A stretch of DNA of 64,000 nt from Zobellella iuensis (GCF_016746085.1 NZ_JAERTZ010000026.1:1-64000), one strand, 5' to 3'; positions 1 to 8,813 are shown, numbered from the stretch's first letter. Notes: a model not told the origin generated them from the sequence alone. Numbers and translations: made by a program.

Positions 1-95
1 CTACGTGCGAGGTCAGCGAATGCTGCCTCCAGGGTCCAACGGCCTCCCCGGTAACTGTTTTTAACTCTATCAGTTCATCTCGCTTCAACATACAA

Positions 96-161
96 GGGTC
101 CGTTTCAATGGACCACCCCGCCACCGGCGCCGGGGTTCGGTCGAATAAATTCGACCCTACA
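96..161 (+). repeat. two-module palindromic repeat, copy 1
   Basis: Module A is at 97-114 (GGTCCGTT-TC-AATGGACC) and module B at 139-156 (GGTCGAAT-AA-ATTCGACC), followed by CCTAC. Module starts are 42 bp apart. The spacer carries a GGCGCCGG core. Confidence 0.9.
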
Positions 162-183
162 AATGGACGGTGGTTTGGCTGAA

Positions 184-248
184 GGGTCCATTTCAATGGA
201 CCTTCCACCCACGGCGCCGGGGTTTGGTCGAATAAATTCGACCCTACA
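184..248 (+). repeat. two-module palindromic repeat, copy 2
   Basis: Module A is at 185-202 with perfect 8-bp arms and a TC centre; module B is at 226-243 with perfect 8-bp arms and an AA centre. Module starts are 41 bp apart. It lies head-to-tail with copy 1. Confidence 0.9.
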
Positions 249-333
249 ACAGGAGCGCAGCGGGAACCTGCGGCGTTGAAAGCCATGCCTTAACCACAGG
301 CGTATCCCCATGCGGGCGGGCCGCCCGCGCTCC

Positions 334-369
334 AAAAAAAAAAAGCCCTTTCACCTGGGGTGAAAGGGC
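334..369 (-). terminator. Rho-independent terminator of the gentisate/TRAP operon
   Basis: Read on the minus strand there is an 11-bp perfect stem (GCCCTTTCACC with GGTGAAAGGGC) followed by about eleven T residues. It lies 39 bp past the dctM stop codon. Confidence 0.93.
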
Positions 370-407
370 AAATCGGTGTCTTCACCACTTTTTTATTGTC
401 GTTCGAA

Positions 408-1676
408 CTACATCAGGCTCGGCAGCCACAGGGAAATGGCCGGGAACACCGCGATGATCAGCATGCAGATCAGCATGGAAGCCAGGAAGGGGATCATCGC
501 CTTGAACAGGGCGCCCATCGGCAGGTTGGCCGAGGTCATGGCAATATAGAGCCCCGGCCCCACCGGCGGCGTGACCAGGCCGATCAGGGTGGCCAGGCTG
601 ATGATCACCCCGAAGTGGATGGGATCGATGCCGAAGGAAATGGCCGCCGGCAGTATGATGGGCACTATCACTATCATCACGCTGATGCTCTCGAGGAACA
701 TGCCGAGCAGGATCACCAGCACATAGACCAGCATCAGGAACAGCAGCGGCGAGGTGGTGATGCCGCTGATCCATGCCACCAGCATGTCCGGCACCGCCTC
801 GAACGACAGCGCCCAGCCGAACACCGAGGCGGTGGCGATAAGGCCGGTGATGGTGGCGGTGTTGAGCGCCACCGAGGCGAAAATACCCGGCAGCTCCTTC
901 AGGCCGATGCTCTTGTAGACCACGGCGCCGATGATAAAGGCCAGGATGGAGGCGATGGCGCCGGCCTCGGTCGGGGTCATCACCCCGGTGATGATGCAGA
1001 TGATCACCACCACCGGAATGGTGCCGGGCAAGAGGCCGCTCACCAGCTCCTGGCGGATGTTCTTGTGCTTGAGGTGCTCGCCCGAGGGTAGGCCGGCGAA
1101 CAGCCCGGTGAGGAAGATCACCAGGGCGAAGCCGGCGATGATCAAGAGTCCGGGCAGTATGCCGGCGATAAACAGGGCGGAAATCGGCTGGTAGGCCACC
1201 ACCCCGTAGATGATCATCAGCATCGAGGGCGGGATGATGGGCCCCAGCAGGCCGCCGGCCATGGTGACGGCGGCGGAGAATTCCTTCTTGTAGCCCTTTT
1301 CCACCATGGTCGGCACCATCAGCCGGCTCATCACCGCTATCTGGGCGGTGGCCGAGCCGAGGATGGAGGCGGCCATGGCGTTGGTCAGCAGGTTGACATA
1401 GGCCAGGCCGCCCTTGAAACCGCCCACAAACACGTCGGCCGCGTTCATCAGCCGGGAAGTGAGCCCGCCCTTGTTCATCAGCTCGCCCACCAGCATGAAC
1501 AGCGGAATGGCCAGCAGGCCGTTCTGGTTGAGGGAGCCGTAAAGCTGGATCGGCAGCGAGCTCATCAGCACGGTGAGGTCGGCCTGCCACAAAAACACCA
1601 GGGTGCCCAGCAGCAGGGTGATGAAGATGGGCAGCCCCAGCAGCAGGGCGACGAAGAAGGTAATGGAGGTCATCAT
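408..1676 (-). CDS. dctM: TRAP transporter large permease subunit DctM
   Basis: This 422-residue, almost wholly hydrophobic inner-membrane protein is the normal length for the DctM (large permease) subunit of tripartite ATP-independent periplasmic transporters. It is the ion-coupled channel that imports the ligand delivered by DctP. Family features include the N-terminal GLPIFITLLLG segment, PLFMLVGELM and the late TLIGLVTPPVGPGLY stretch. The start codon overlaps the dctQ stop as ATGA, so translation is probably coupled. It is the last gene before the terminator at 334-369. Being downstream of gentisate genes, the substrate is inferred to be an aromatic acid such as 3-hydroxybenzoate or gentisate; the sequence does not prove this. 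Confidence 0.93.
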   Translation of the reverse strand: MMTSITFFVALLLGLPIFITLLLGTLVFLWQADLTVLMSSLPIQLYGSLNQNGLLAIPLFMLVGELMNKGGLTSRLMNAADVFVGGFKGGLAYVNLLTNAMAASILGSATAQIAVMSRLMVPTMVEKGYKKEFSAAVTMAGGLLGPIIPPSMLMIIYGVVAYQPISALFIAGILPGLLIIAGFALVIFLTGLFAGLPSGEHLKHKNIRQELVSGLLPGTIPVVVIICIITGVMTPTEAGAIASILAFIIGAVVYKSIGLKELPGIFASVALNTATITGLIATASVFGWALSFEAVPDMLVAWISGITTSPLLFLMLVYVLVILLGMFLESISVMIVIVPIILPAAISFGIDPIHFGVIISLATLIGLVTPPVGPGLYIAMTSANLPMGALFKAMIPFLASMLICMLIIAVFPAISLWLPSLM

Positions 1677-2173
1677 AATGCCGCCTCACTGTGAACCAGC
1701 CTGGCGGGCAGGATGATTTTGATCAGTTGGTGCCAGGCCATGCAATAGAAGGACACCACCAGCACCGCGTAGTTGTACCAGCGCGGCAGCTGGGTGGTGG
1801 GGGAAACGTCGGCCTTGATCTCCGGGCGCAGTATCCATTCGGTGGCGTAGTAGCACAGCACCAGCAGCACCAGCATGGACAGCAGTTGCAGACCCTTGTT
1901 CAGCCAGGCTCCCCAGGGCTTGCCCAGGTTTTCCAGGATAAAGTCCACCCGCACCAGCTTGTTGCTGAACAGCAGGTAGCTGACGCCGATAAAGGTAGCG
2001 GAAATCAGGATCTGCACCGACACTTCCTCGGCCCAGAACAGCGGGCTGCTGAAGAAGTAGCGGAGTATCACCTGGGCGGAGAGGATCAGGGTCAGCGCCG
2101 CCGTCAGCAGCACCAGCAAGGCGTATTCCAGCTTGCCGAGCAGTCCATCCAATGTCTTGATGATCTTGAACAT
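1673..2173 (-). CDS. dctQ: TRAP transporter small permease subunit DctQ
   Basis: This 166-residue protein with about four membrane segments is typical of the DctQ small permease, which pairs with DctM in the inner membrane. The ATG at 2173 is preferred because GAGGT lies just upstream; the GTG two codons earlier would fall inside that ribosome binding site. The position between dctP and dctM, overlapping dctM by four bases, fixes the assignment more firmly than the weakly conserved sequence does. Confidence 0.9.
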   Translation of the reverse strand: MFKIIKTLDGLLGKLEYALLVLLTAALTLILSAQVILRYFFSSPLFWAEEVSVQILISATFIGVSYLLFSNKLVRVDFILENLGKPWGAWLNKGLQLLSMLVLLVLCYYATEWILRPEIKADVSPTTQLPRWYNYAVLVVSFYCMAWHQLIKIILPARLVHSEAAL

Positions 2174-2218
2174 AATCACCTCGGTAGGCGGAGCCCGGGC
2201 CCCGCCCCTTGTGCTTGA

Positions 2219-3190
2219 TTACTGGGTTTGCTGCTGGTAGAAGGCGTTGATGCCTTCGCTGGCAGCGCTGTATTTGCCGACGATCGCCTCGGCGGCCTGG
2301 CTCAGCTGCGCCGCGTCGAATTCGTTGATGGTGACCCCTTCCTGCCTGAGCAGCTCCAGGTTGCTCAGCTCGGCCTCGGCCTGCTTCCTGAAGCCCCATT
2401 CCTCGGCCTCCTTGAAGGCGTTCAGCACCAGGGTGTGATCCTCTTCCGACAGCCGGTTCCACCAGACCTCGGAGGCCACCACCACGCCGGGGAAGGCCAT
2501 GTGGTTGGTCAGGGTCAGGTAGGGCGCCTGCTGGTACATCTTGAGGCCGACCACTATGTCCAGATCCACGTCCACCGCGTCCAGCAGGTTGGTGGTCAGG
2601 GCCGAGGACACGTCGCTGATGGCCAGGGCGGTGGGCGCCGCGCCCAGCTGGTTCCACCAGTCGTTGAACAGCTTGTTGGGGAAGGAGCGGATCTTCTTGT
2701 TCCTGAAATCGTCCACCGAGGTCATGGGTTTGGAGGAGATCACGTGGCGCATGCCGGCGAAGGTATAGCCCAGCCCCACCAGCTTGTGCTGCTTGAGGTT
2801 GTCCAGCATTTCCTGGGCGGCGGGATGCTGGCTGGCCTCGGCCGCGTCGGTCACGTCGTCGAAGATATAGGGCAGGAACCAGGCGTTCATGTCCTCGGCC
2901 CGGTTGGACAGGCTGCCCGCGGTCAGGATGGCCAGTTGCAGGCCGCCGGACTGCAGCAGATCGATCATCTGATCGTCGCCGCCCAGCTTGGACAGCGGGA
3001 AGATCATGATGGTGTGCTTGCCGCCCGAGGCTTCCTTCAGGTTGTCGTTGAAGCGCTCGGCCACCTGGTTCCAGATATGGCTGGGCGGGGTCACGTGGCC
3101 CAGGCGCATCCGCTCCGCGCTGGCGGAAAAGCTGAAGGTCAGTGCCGAGGCGATGGCGGTCACCGCGAAGAGTTTTTTGAAAGTTACCAT
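2219..3190 (-). CDS. dctP: TRAP transporter periplasmic solute-binding protein DctP
   Basis: A 323-residue secreted protein: signal peptide about residues 1-25 (MVTFKKLFAVTAIASALTFS..., cleavage after SASA), then a DctP fold. The KKIRSFPN segment holds the arginine that in this family clamps the carboxylate of the ligand. The ATG at 3190 is chosen over an in-frame start 29 codons upstream because it opens directly on the signal peptide and has AGGGAG upstream. It is co-transcribed with dctQ and dctM. Aromatic carboxylate as ligand is inferred from the operon. Confidence 0.92.
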   Translation of the reverse strand: MVTFKKLFAVTAIASALTFSFSASAERMRLGHVTPPSHIWNQVAERFNDNLKEASGGKHTIMIFPLSKLGGDDQMIDLLQSGGLQLAILTAGSLSNRAEDMNAWFLPYIFDDVTDAAEASQHPAAQEMLDNLKQHKLVGLGYTFAGMRHVISSKPMTSVDDFRNKKIRSFPNKLFNDWWNQLGAAPTALAISDVSSALTTNLLDAVDVDLDIVVGLKMYQQAPYLTLTNHMAFPGVVVASEVWWNRLSEEDHTLVLNAFKEAEEWGFRKQAEAELSNLELLRQEGVTINEFDAAQLSQAAEAIVGKYSAASEGINAFYQQQTQ

Positions 3191-3311
3191 GACGAGTCGA
3201 GCTCCCTGTAATCCTTGAGTCCGGGGGTATCCCCCACCATTGCGGCCGTTGGGCCTAACATCCGTTTTCATCATCAACGGGTCCGGCCGGGTCCATGACC
3301 CGGCCCCGTCG

Positions 3312-4013
3312 TTATTGGGCGATACGCAGCTCTACGTCGCCCACCCCGGCCACCGCGCCGGTGATCTTGTCGCCGGCCACCACCGGGCCCACCCCGTCGG
3401 GGGTGCCGGTGTAGATCAGATCCCCCGGCTGCAGGTGGTAGAAGCGGGACAGGTGGGCGATGATCTCCGGCACGTTCCAGATGAGCTTGGTCAGATCCGA
3501 GTGCTGCCTGATCTCGCCGTTCACGCTCAGGCTGATAGCGCCGCTGTCCACTATGCCGGTTTCTTCCTTGCGCACTATGGGGCCGAGCACCGCGGACTCC
3601 TCGAAGTCCTTGCCCAGATCCCAGGGCCGGCCGGTTTCCCGCGCCTTCAGCTGCAGATCCCGGCGGGTCATGTCCAGGCCGGCGGCGTAGCCGAACACCA
3701 GCTCGCTGGCCTCGGCCTCGCTCACCTCGAAGCCGGCCTTGCCGATGGCCACCACGAACTCCATTTCATAATGGTAATTGGCGGTTTGCGGCGGATAGGC
3801 GATTTCGCTGCCCGAGGGGATCAGGGTGCTCGGGTGCTTGGTGAAGTAAAAGGGCTCCTGGGTGGACTTGTCGACGCTCACGCCCATCTCGGCGGCATGG
3901 GCATGGTAGTTGCGGCCCACGCAGAAGATGCGGTGCACCGGGAACAGTGCGTCGGTGCCGGCCACGGCGGCGAAGGTCTGCTCTTTAGCGGGAAATAACA
4001 GTTTTACGGTCAT
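3312..4013 (-). CDS. fumarylacetoacetate hydrolase family protein (second copy in operon)
   Basis: A 233-residue FAH-fold C-C bond hydrolase. It shares with the first operon gene the CVGRNYxxHAxEMG opening, the metal-binding glutamates in HYEMEFVVAIG, the aspartate in [10 protein letters not shown], and TGTPDGVG near the end. A TTG three codons earlier is possible, but ATG 4013 has AAGGG at good spacing. It lies 16 bp after the gentisate dioxygenase gene and before dctP. Two FAH paralogues in one operon is more than the basic pathway needs. This one could be an isoenzyme of fumarylpyruvate hydrolase, or act on a maleylpyruvate or on a substituted ring-fission product; I cannot tell which. Confidence 0.85.
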   Translation of the reverse strand: MTVKLLFPAKEQTFAAVAGTDALFPVHRIFCVGRNYHAHAAEMGVSVDKSTQEPFYFTKHPSTLIPSGSEIAYPPQTANYHYEMEFVVAIGKAGFEVSEAEASELVFGYAAGLDMTRRDLQLKARETGRPWDLGKDFEESAVLGPIVRKEETGIVDSGAISLSVNGEIRQHSDLTKLIWNVPEIIAHLSRFYHLQPGDLIYTGTPDGVGPVVAGDKITGAVAGVGDVELRIAQ

Positions 4014-4029
4014 CTTGTTCAACCCTTAC

Positions 4030-5061
4030 TCAGTAAATGCCGAGGTAACGATGCAGCGGGGCTTCGTCGGCGGTGATCATAAAGGCCGGCTGGTCGGCCG
4101 AGCCGTTGCTCAGGGTAATGTCGCTGTAGCCGGGGGCGGACAGGGTGTCCTTGTCGTTCCAGGCCAGGGGCTCGCCGCCGTCCACGCTCAGTTGGCCGCA
4201 TCCTTCCACCGCGTGGAACACGCAGGCGGTGGTGCGCCTGGGCAGGGTGAGGGTCTCGCCCGGGCGCAGCATCAGGGCGCCGAAGCCGATGCTGGGGAAC
4301 AGGCTGGCGCCGGTTTCCGGGTTGACGTAGCTCACCTGCAGCAGGCCGTCTTGATAATGCTCGGCCATCTCCACCAGGCAGGCACGGGTCTTGCCCCAGG
4401 GATAGCGCAGCATGGGCGAGTCGGCGGTGCCGCGCCGGAAGTTGAGGTTGGGCACCACGCCGGCGGCGCTGTAGTCGGCAAACGACTTGTCCCGGCTCAG
4501 GGTGGTCTGCTGGGGCTGGCCTTCCACCGCCCAGGAGCCTTCCAGCTGGTAGATCAGCGGCAGGTCGAGGATATCCAGCCAGACGATGGGACCCTCCCCT
4601 TCGTGGTGGTGCTCGTGCCACTTGCCGGAGGGGGTGAGGATCAGATCGCCCCGCTCCATGCGGCAGGGCTCGCCGTTGACGGTGGTGTAAGCGCCCTCGC
4701 CCTCGATGATGATGCGCACCGCATTGGGGGTGTGGCGGTGGTTGGGCGCGGTTTCACCGGGCAGGATCAGCTGCAGCCCCATGTAGATGCTGGGGGTGGC
4801 CTGCATGTTGTTGAGGCCGTGGCCCGGGTTGGCCAGCACCAGCACCCGGCGCTCGGCTTTTTCCATCGGGGTCAGCTCGCCGGCCTGCAGCAGCAGCGGG
4901 CGCACCACCTCGTAGTCCCAGCGCAGGGTGCGGGTCTTGCGGCTGGGCACCTTGGGCGGCAGCACGGCGCGCATGTTGGGCCACAGCGGCACCAGGTTCT
5001 GTTCGGTCAGCTCGTTGCGGTAGCTTTCGGGCAGGTCTTCCAGGGTTCCGAGTTGATGCAT
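4030..5061 (-). CDS. nagI: gentisate 1,2-dioxygenase
   Basis: A 343-residue bicupin, the usual size for gentisate 1,2-dioxygenase, which opens gentisate to maleylpyruvate using Fe(II) and O2 in the cytoplasm. The first cupin carries the iron ligands H108 and H110 (PNHRHTPNAVR) and H149 (GKWHEHHH). A second, degenerate cupin runs from about residue 230 (NPETGASLFPSIGF, then PRRTTACVFHAVEG). Its neighbours supply gentisate (3-hydroxybenzoate 6-hydroxylase upstream) and remove maleylpyruvate (GST-type isomerase and FAH hydrolases). Confidence 0.95.
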   Translation of the reverse strand: MHQLGTLEDLPESYRNELTEQNLVPLWPNMRAVLPPKVPSRKTRTLRWDYEVVRPLLLQAGELTPMEKAERRVLVLANPGHGLNNMQATPSIYMGLQLILPGETAPNHRHTPNAVRIIIEGEGAYTTVNGEPCRMERGDLILTPSGKWHEHHHEGEGPIVWLDILDLPLIYQLEGSWAVEGQPQQTTLSRDKSFADYSAAGVVPNLNFRRGTADSPMLRYPWGKTRACLVEMAEHYQDGLLQVSYVNPETGASLFPSIGFGALMLRPGETLTLPRRTTACVFHAVEGCGQLSVDGGEPLAWNDKDTLSAPGYSDITLSNGSADQPAFMITADEAPLHRYLGIY

Positions 5062-5107
5062 CTTCTCTGTCTCCTTGCGGCGCCGGCCGGGCCGGCGCGC
5101 GATACGA

Positions 5108-6316
5108 TTAGCGGTGGTCGTCTTTCAGGCAGTTGGTCACGTTCCAGCCGTACAGCCATTCGATTGCGTCGTAGAAACGTTCCTGGCTGCGGCCTTTCCA
5201 CAGCTCGTTGCGGATCAGCCGCTCCACGCCCTTGGCATGATAGATGCGCCCCATTTCCCGGCTGGACAGCACGATGCGGGCGGTGCGGGCGACCCGGGAG
5301 CGCTGGTACAGATCCAGCGCCTGGTCCCAGTCGTTGTCGTGCACCCGCAGCGCCTCGCCCAGGGTCACGGCATCCTCTATCGCCATACAGGCGCCCTGGG
5401 CCATGTACTGGGTGGTGGGGTGGGCGGCGTCGCCCAGCAGGGTCGCCCGGCCGTAGGTCCACTGTTCGATGGGCTCCCGGTCGGCGGTGGCCCAGCGCTT
5501 CCAGCTCTTGGGCAGGTCGATCAGCTGGCGCGCCCTGGGGCAGATGCCCTGGAAGTAGCTTTGTACCTCTTCCTTGCTGCCTTCGGTTACGCCCCACTCT
5601 TCCTGCTCGCGGCTGTGGAAGGTCACCACCACGTTGTATTGCTCGCCGCCGCGCAGCGGGTAGTGCACCAGGTGGCAGTTGGGGCCGGCCCACAGGCTGG
5701 CAGCGTTCCAGCGCAGCTCTTCGGGGAAGTCTTCCTTGTCGACCACGGCGCGGTACACCACATGGCCGGTGACCCGGGCCGGATCATTGACGTAGGTGGC
5801 GCGCACCACCGACTTGACGCCGTCGGCGCCGATCAGGGCCACACCCCGGTAAACGTTGCCGCGCTGGTCGTAGACGGCCACGCCGTTTTCATCCTGCTCC
5901 ACCCGCTGGATATGGGTGTCGGTCTTGAATTCCACCCGGCCGGTTTCCTGGGCGCCTTCGAGCAGCGACAGGTGTACGTCCACCCGGTGGATCACCGCAT
6001 AGGGGTTGCCGAAGCGCTGGCGGAAGGCCTCGCCGGTTTCGATCTTGCCGATCTGGTATTCGTCGATGGCGTCGTGCATCACCATAAAGTCGGTGAACAC
6101 CGAGCGGCTGCGCGCCTTGTCGCCCACGCCGAGGGCGTCGAAGGCGTGGAAGGCGTTGGGCCCGAGCTGGATGCCGGCGCCGATTTCACCGATCTCCGGC
6201 GCCTGCTCCAGCACCTGTACCCTAAAGCCCCGGCGCACCAGGGCCAGCGCCGCGGCCAGGCCGCCGATGCCGCCGCCGACCACGATGACTTTTTGCTCTG
6301 TCTGTTGCTTGTCCAT
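5108..6316 (-). CDS. mhbM: 3-hydroxybenzoate 6-monooxygenase (FAD-dependent)
   Basis: A 402-residue group A flavoprotein monooxygenase. It has the N-terminal dinucleotide-binding GGGIGG (about residues 14-19), the middle DG motif (ALIGADGVKSVVR) and the LLGDAAHPTTQYMAQG FAD-ribityl motif near residue 296. The closest family by sequence flavour and context is 3-hydroxybenzoate 6-hydroxylase, giving gentisate; salicylate 5-hydroxylation normally uses a multicomponent oxygenase, which is absent here. ATG 6316 has AAGGAG seven to eight bases upstream, better than the adjoining GTG. It is placed before gentisate dioxygenase in the operon. Confidence 0.88.
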   Translation of the reverse strand: MDKQQTEQKVIVVGGGIGGLAAALALVRRGFRVQVLEQAPEIGEIGAGIQLGPNAFHAFDALGVGDKARSRSVFTDFMVMHDAIDEYQIGKIETGEAFRQRFGNPYAVIHRVDVHLSLLEGAQETGRVEFKTDTHIQRVEQDENGVAVYDQRGNVYRGVALIGADGVKSVVRATYVNDPARVTGHVVYRAVVDKEDFPEELRWNAASLWAGPNCHLVHYPLRGGEQYNVVVTFHSREQEEWGVTEGSKEEVQSYFQGICPRARQLIDLPKSWKRWATADREPIEQWTYGRATLLGDAAHPTTQYMAQGACMAIEDAVTLGEALRVHDNDWDQALDLYQRSRVARTARIVLSSREMGRIYHAKGVERLIRNELWKGRSQERFYDAIEWLYGWNVTNCLKDDHR

Positions 6317-6350
6317 CACTGTTCTCCTTTCAATCTGTCTGTCGCCCGGC

Positions 6351-6992
6351 TCAGGCGGTAAAGTCCGGCTGGCGGGAGGGGGCGGCCTGCTGGAAGGCCG
6401 GCTGCCGCTGGCAGTGCTGGTACACCGCCATCACCCTGGGATAGGCGCTCAAATCGCAGCCCATGCGCTCGGCGTTGGCCACCTGGGGCACCAGGCAGCA
6501 GTCGGCCAGGGTGGGCGCCTCGCCGAAGCAGTAGGGGCCATGGCCATAACGTTCGAGCAGGGCCTCCACCGCGCCGAAACCCTCGGCTATCCAGTGGCGG
6601 TACCAGTCGTTCTTCTGCTCCTCGCTCACCTCGAGGCGGTTCTTCAGGTAGCCGAGGATGCGCAGGTTGTTGACCGGGTGCATGTCGCAGGCGATGGCAT
6701 TGGCCAGCTCCAGCACCCGGGCCCGGGCCCGGGGCTCGGCGGGCAACAGTCTGGGCTCAGGATGAGTCCCGTCCAGATAGTCGATGATCGCCATCGACTG
6801 GCTCAGGGCGGTGCCGTCGTCCTCCACCAGCAGCGGCACCCCCTGGGAGGGATTCAGCGCCCGGTAGTCATCGGCCCGTTGCTCGCCCACCCGGATGTTT
6901 ATGCCTTTGTAGTCGTAGTCCAGGCCCTTCAGGGCCAGGGCGATGCGCACCCGGTAGGAGGTGGAGCTGTTGAAAAAGCTGTAAAGCTGCAT
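6351..6992 (-). CDS. nagL: maleylpyruvate isomerase (zeta-class glutathione S-transferase)
   Basis: A 213-residue zeta-class GST. The SSTSYRVRIAL signature lies at residues 9-19, followed by the glutathione-binding LSQSMAIIDYLD and a helical C-terminal domain with DMHPVNNLRIL. In gentisate operons this enzyme isomerises maleylpyruvate to fumarylpyruvate with glutathione; the same fold does maleylacetoacetate isomerisation, but the dioxygenase next door favours maleylpyruvate. Start ATG 6992 has GGGAG eight bases upstream and lies 13 bp after the stop of the preceding hydrolase gene. Confidence 0.92.
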   Translation of the reverse strand: MQLYSFFNSSTSYRVRIALALKGLDYDYKGINIRVGEQRADDYRALNPSQGVPLLVEDDGTALSQSMAIIDYLDGTHPEPRLLPAEPRARARVLELANAIACDMHPVNNLRILGYLKNRLEVSEEQKNDWYRHWIAEGFGAVEALLERYGHGPYCFGEAPTLADCCLVPQVANAERMGCDLSAYPRVMAVYQHCQRQPAFQQAAPSRQPDFTA

Positions 6993-7005
6993 GGTCTTCT
7001 CTCCC

Positions 7006-7704
7006 TTACAGCACACGCACGTGCAGTTCGCCCAGGCCCTCGACGCCGCCGACCATCAGCTCGCCCCGGTGCACCGCGCCCACCCCTTCCGGGGTGCCGG
7101 TCATGATCAGATCGCCCGGCTGCAGCTCGAAAAAGCGGGACAGGTAGCTGATGGTCTCGGGCACCGACCAGATCAGCTTGTCGATGTCGCTGCGCTGGCG
7201 GTCTTCGCCGTCTACCTGTAGCCAGATGGCGGCCTGCCCGGGGTGGCCGATTTGGCTGGCCGGATGGAGCGGGCCCACCGGCGCCGAGGCATCGAAGGCC
7301 TTGCCGATTTCCCAGGGGCGGCCCATCTCGCGCATCTTCATCTGCAAGTCGCGGCGGGTCATGTCCAGACCCACGGCGTAGCCCCACACATGGTCGTTGG
7401 CCTCTTCCAGGGGGATGTTGCTGCCGCCCTTGCCGATGGCCACCACCAGCTCTATTTCATAATGGTAGTTGCCGGTTTCGCCCGGATAGGGCAGCGCCAG
7501 CACCTGGCCGTCGGCCACCGGCACCACGGCATCGGCGGGCTTGCAGAAGAAGAAGGGCGGCTCCCGATCCGGGTCGAAGCCCATCTCCCGGGCATGGGCG
7601 GCGTAGTTGCGGCCGACGCAATAGACACGGCGCACCGGAAACTGCTGCTCGCCGCCGACGACGGGGATGCTGGTGACGGCTTGGGGTTCTACGACATAAC
7701 TCAC
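7006..7704 (-). CDS. nagK: fumarylpyruvate hydrolase
   Basis: A 232-residue FAH-family hydrolase, first gene of the operon. [13 protein letters not shown], the [11 protein letters not shown] metal ligands, [10 protein letters not shown] and TGTPEGVG are all present. The expected reaction is hydrolysis of fumarylpyruvate to fumarate and pyruvate, completing gentisate catabolism. It is transcribed away from the LysR gene across a 179-bp shared promoter region. A second FAH paralogue lies at 3312-4013 in the same operon. Confidence 0.9.
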   Translation of the reverse strand: MSYVVEPQAVTSIPVVGGEQQFPVRRVYCVGRNYAAHAREMGFDPDREPPFFFCKPADAVVPVADGQVLALPYPGETGNYHYEIELVVAIGKGGSNIPLEEANDHVWGYAVGLDMTRRDLQMKMREMGRPWEIGKAFDASAPVGPLHPASQIGHPGQAAIWLQVDGEDRQRSDIDKLIWSVPETISYLSRFFELQPGDLIMTGTPEGVGAVHRGELMVGGVEGLGELHVRVL

Positions 7705-7830
7705 GTGACACTCTCCTGACTGATTGAGCGGCCCTGCGTCGGCGCCCTGGTACTGCCCGGCGATAGCATTCTTCCAATGTCTCGCTCACGGCCTCGTAAC
7801 TTCTGAGCAACAGTATTGTCCGTGAAACCC

Positions 7831-7847
7831 ATATCGAATAATGATAT
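7831..7847. promoter_or_regulatory. LysR-type dyad (ATATC-N7-GATAT)
   Basis: The 17-bp sequence ATATCGAATAATGATAT is an inverted repeat with 5-bp arms and an AT-rich centre. It lies between the divergent nagK operon and the LysR gene, the classical place for a LysR recognition site. That the adjacent LysR protein binds it is an inference. Confidence 0.6.
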
Positions 7848-7853
7848 TTTTAG

Positions 7854-7877
7854 ATACCGTCATACACTTTATGGTAT
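7854..7877. promoter_or_regulatory. second dyad in lysR-nagK promoter
   Basis: A 24-bp imperfect palindrome with outer arms ATACC and GGTAT, ending six bases before the lysR start codon. Overlap with the lysR promoter or leader would suit autorepression. This is inferred from position only. Confidence 0.5.
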
Positions 7878-7883
7878 AGCTCG

Positions 7884-8813
7884 ATGGACTGGACCCGCCG
7901 CCTGCGCCTCAGGCACCTGCACCTGCTGATCAACCTGGCCGACACCGGCAGCCTGAGCGACACCGCCCGCATCATGCACAGCACCCAGCCGGGGTTGTCG
8001 AAGTGGCTGAAGGAGCTGGAAGAAGACATAGGCGCGCCGCTGTTCGAGCGCCATGCCCGCGGCCTCAGGCCCACCGCCATGGGCCAGTTGCTGGTGAGCC
8101 ATGCCCGGCGCATGGTGACCGAGATGGCCCGGGCCCAGCACAACCTGGAAGCCCTGCAGGAAGGCAGCGCCCGCACCGTGGCGGTGGGCACCTCGCCGGC
8201 CTCGGCGCCCAGCTTCGTGCCGGCGGCCATCATGGCCTTTATCGCCCAGCATCCCAGGACGCGGGTGGAAATACAGGAAAGCACCATGAATTCGCTGCTG
8301 GACAAGCTGGAGCTGGGCAAGCTGGACGTGGTGGTGGGCCGGCTCGACAACTACCAGCCCCGCGCCAGCCTGAAGAGCGAAATGCTTTACGAGGAGCCGC
8401 TGCGCATCGTGGCCCGCCCCGACCATCCCCTGGCCGGGCGGCCGGGGCTGGGCTGGGACGACCTTTACCAGTACGACTGGATAGTCTGGCCCCAGGGCAC
8501 CCCCATCCGCAGCAAGCTGGACATGGCCCTGACCCTGGCCGGGCGCAAACCGCCGCCCTACCGGGTGGAGTCCTCCTCCCAGGTGGGCAACCTCTGGCTG
8601 CTGCAGCACAGCGACATGCTGTCGGTCAGCTCGGAGCGGGTGGCCCGCCACTTCACCGGCCGCGGCCTGGTGGTGCCGCTGGACATCCGCCTCGACAGCG
8701 GCGAAGGCTATGTGGGCATGTGCTGGCGCGACGAAGAACACCCCGACCCCACCACCCTGGAGCTGCTGGAATGCCTGCGCCAAGCCCGGCAGGGCCACCA
8801 GGAGCAGCCGTAA
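7884..8813 (+). CDS. LysR family regulator of the gentisate operon
   Basis: A 309-residue LysR-type regulator with an N-terminal winged HTH (about residues 8-66, including SLSDTARIMHSTQPGLSKWLKELE) and a C-terminal effector domain (from about 92). The divergent position relative to the 3-hydroxybenzoate/gentisate operon strongly suggests that it controls that operon. The effector is probably a pathway intermediate such as 3-hydroxybenzoate or gentisate, which is inferred. Two dyads lie in the shared promoter. Confidence 0.92.
   Translation: MDWTRRLRLRHLHLLINLADTGSLSDTARIMHSTQPGLSKWLKELEEDIGAPLFERHARGLRPTAMGQLLVSHARRMVTEMARAQHNLEALQEGSARTVAVGTSPASAPSFVPAAIMAFIAQHPRTRVEIQESTMNSLLDKLELGKLDVVVGRLDNYQPRASLKSEMLYEEPLRIVARPDHPLAGRPGLGWDDLYQYDWIVWPQGTPIRSKLDMALTLAGRKPPPYRVESSSQVGNLWLLQHSDMLSVSSERVARHFTGRGLVVPLDIRLDSGEGYVGMCWRDEEHPDPTTLELLECLRQARQGHQEQP

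Larger units (their letters stand above)
1..333. other. intergenic, repeat-bearing, no gene seen
   Basis: I see no credible coding region. The stretch holds two head-to-tail copies of the two-module palindromic repeat (listed separately) and a GC-rich inverted sequence around 312-332 (GCGGGCGGGCCGCCCGC). Similar GC-rich strings occur near 8848, 43617 and 46880. It lies downstream of the TRAP/gentisate operon terminator. Confidence 0.6.

Noticed and set aside
382-1689. A 435-codon minus-strand frame overlapping dctM
   Set aside because: The product is His/Arg/Gly/Pro-rich nonsense in another frame of dctM, which has the recognisable membrane protein.
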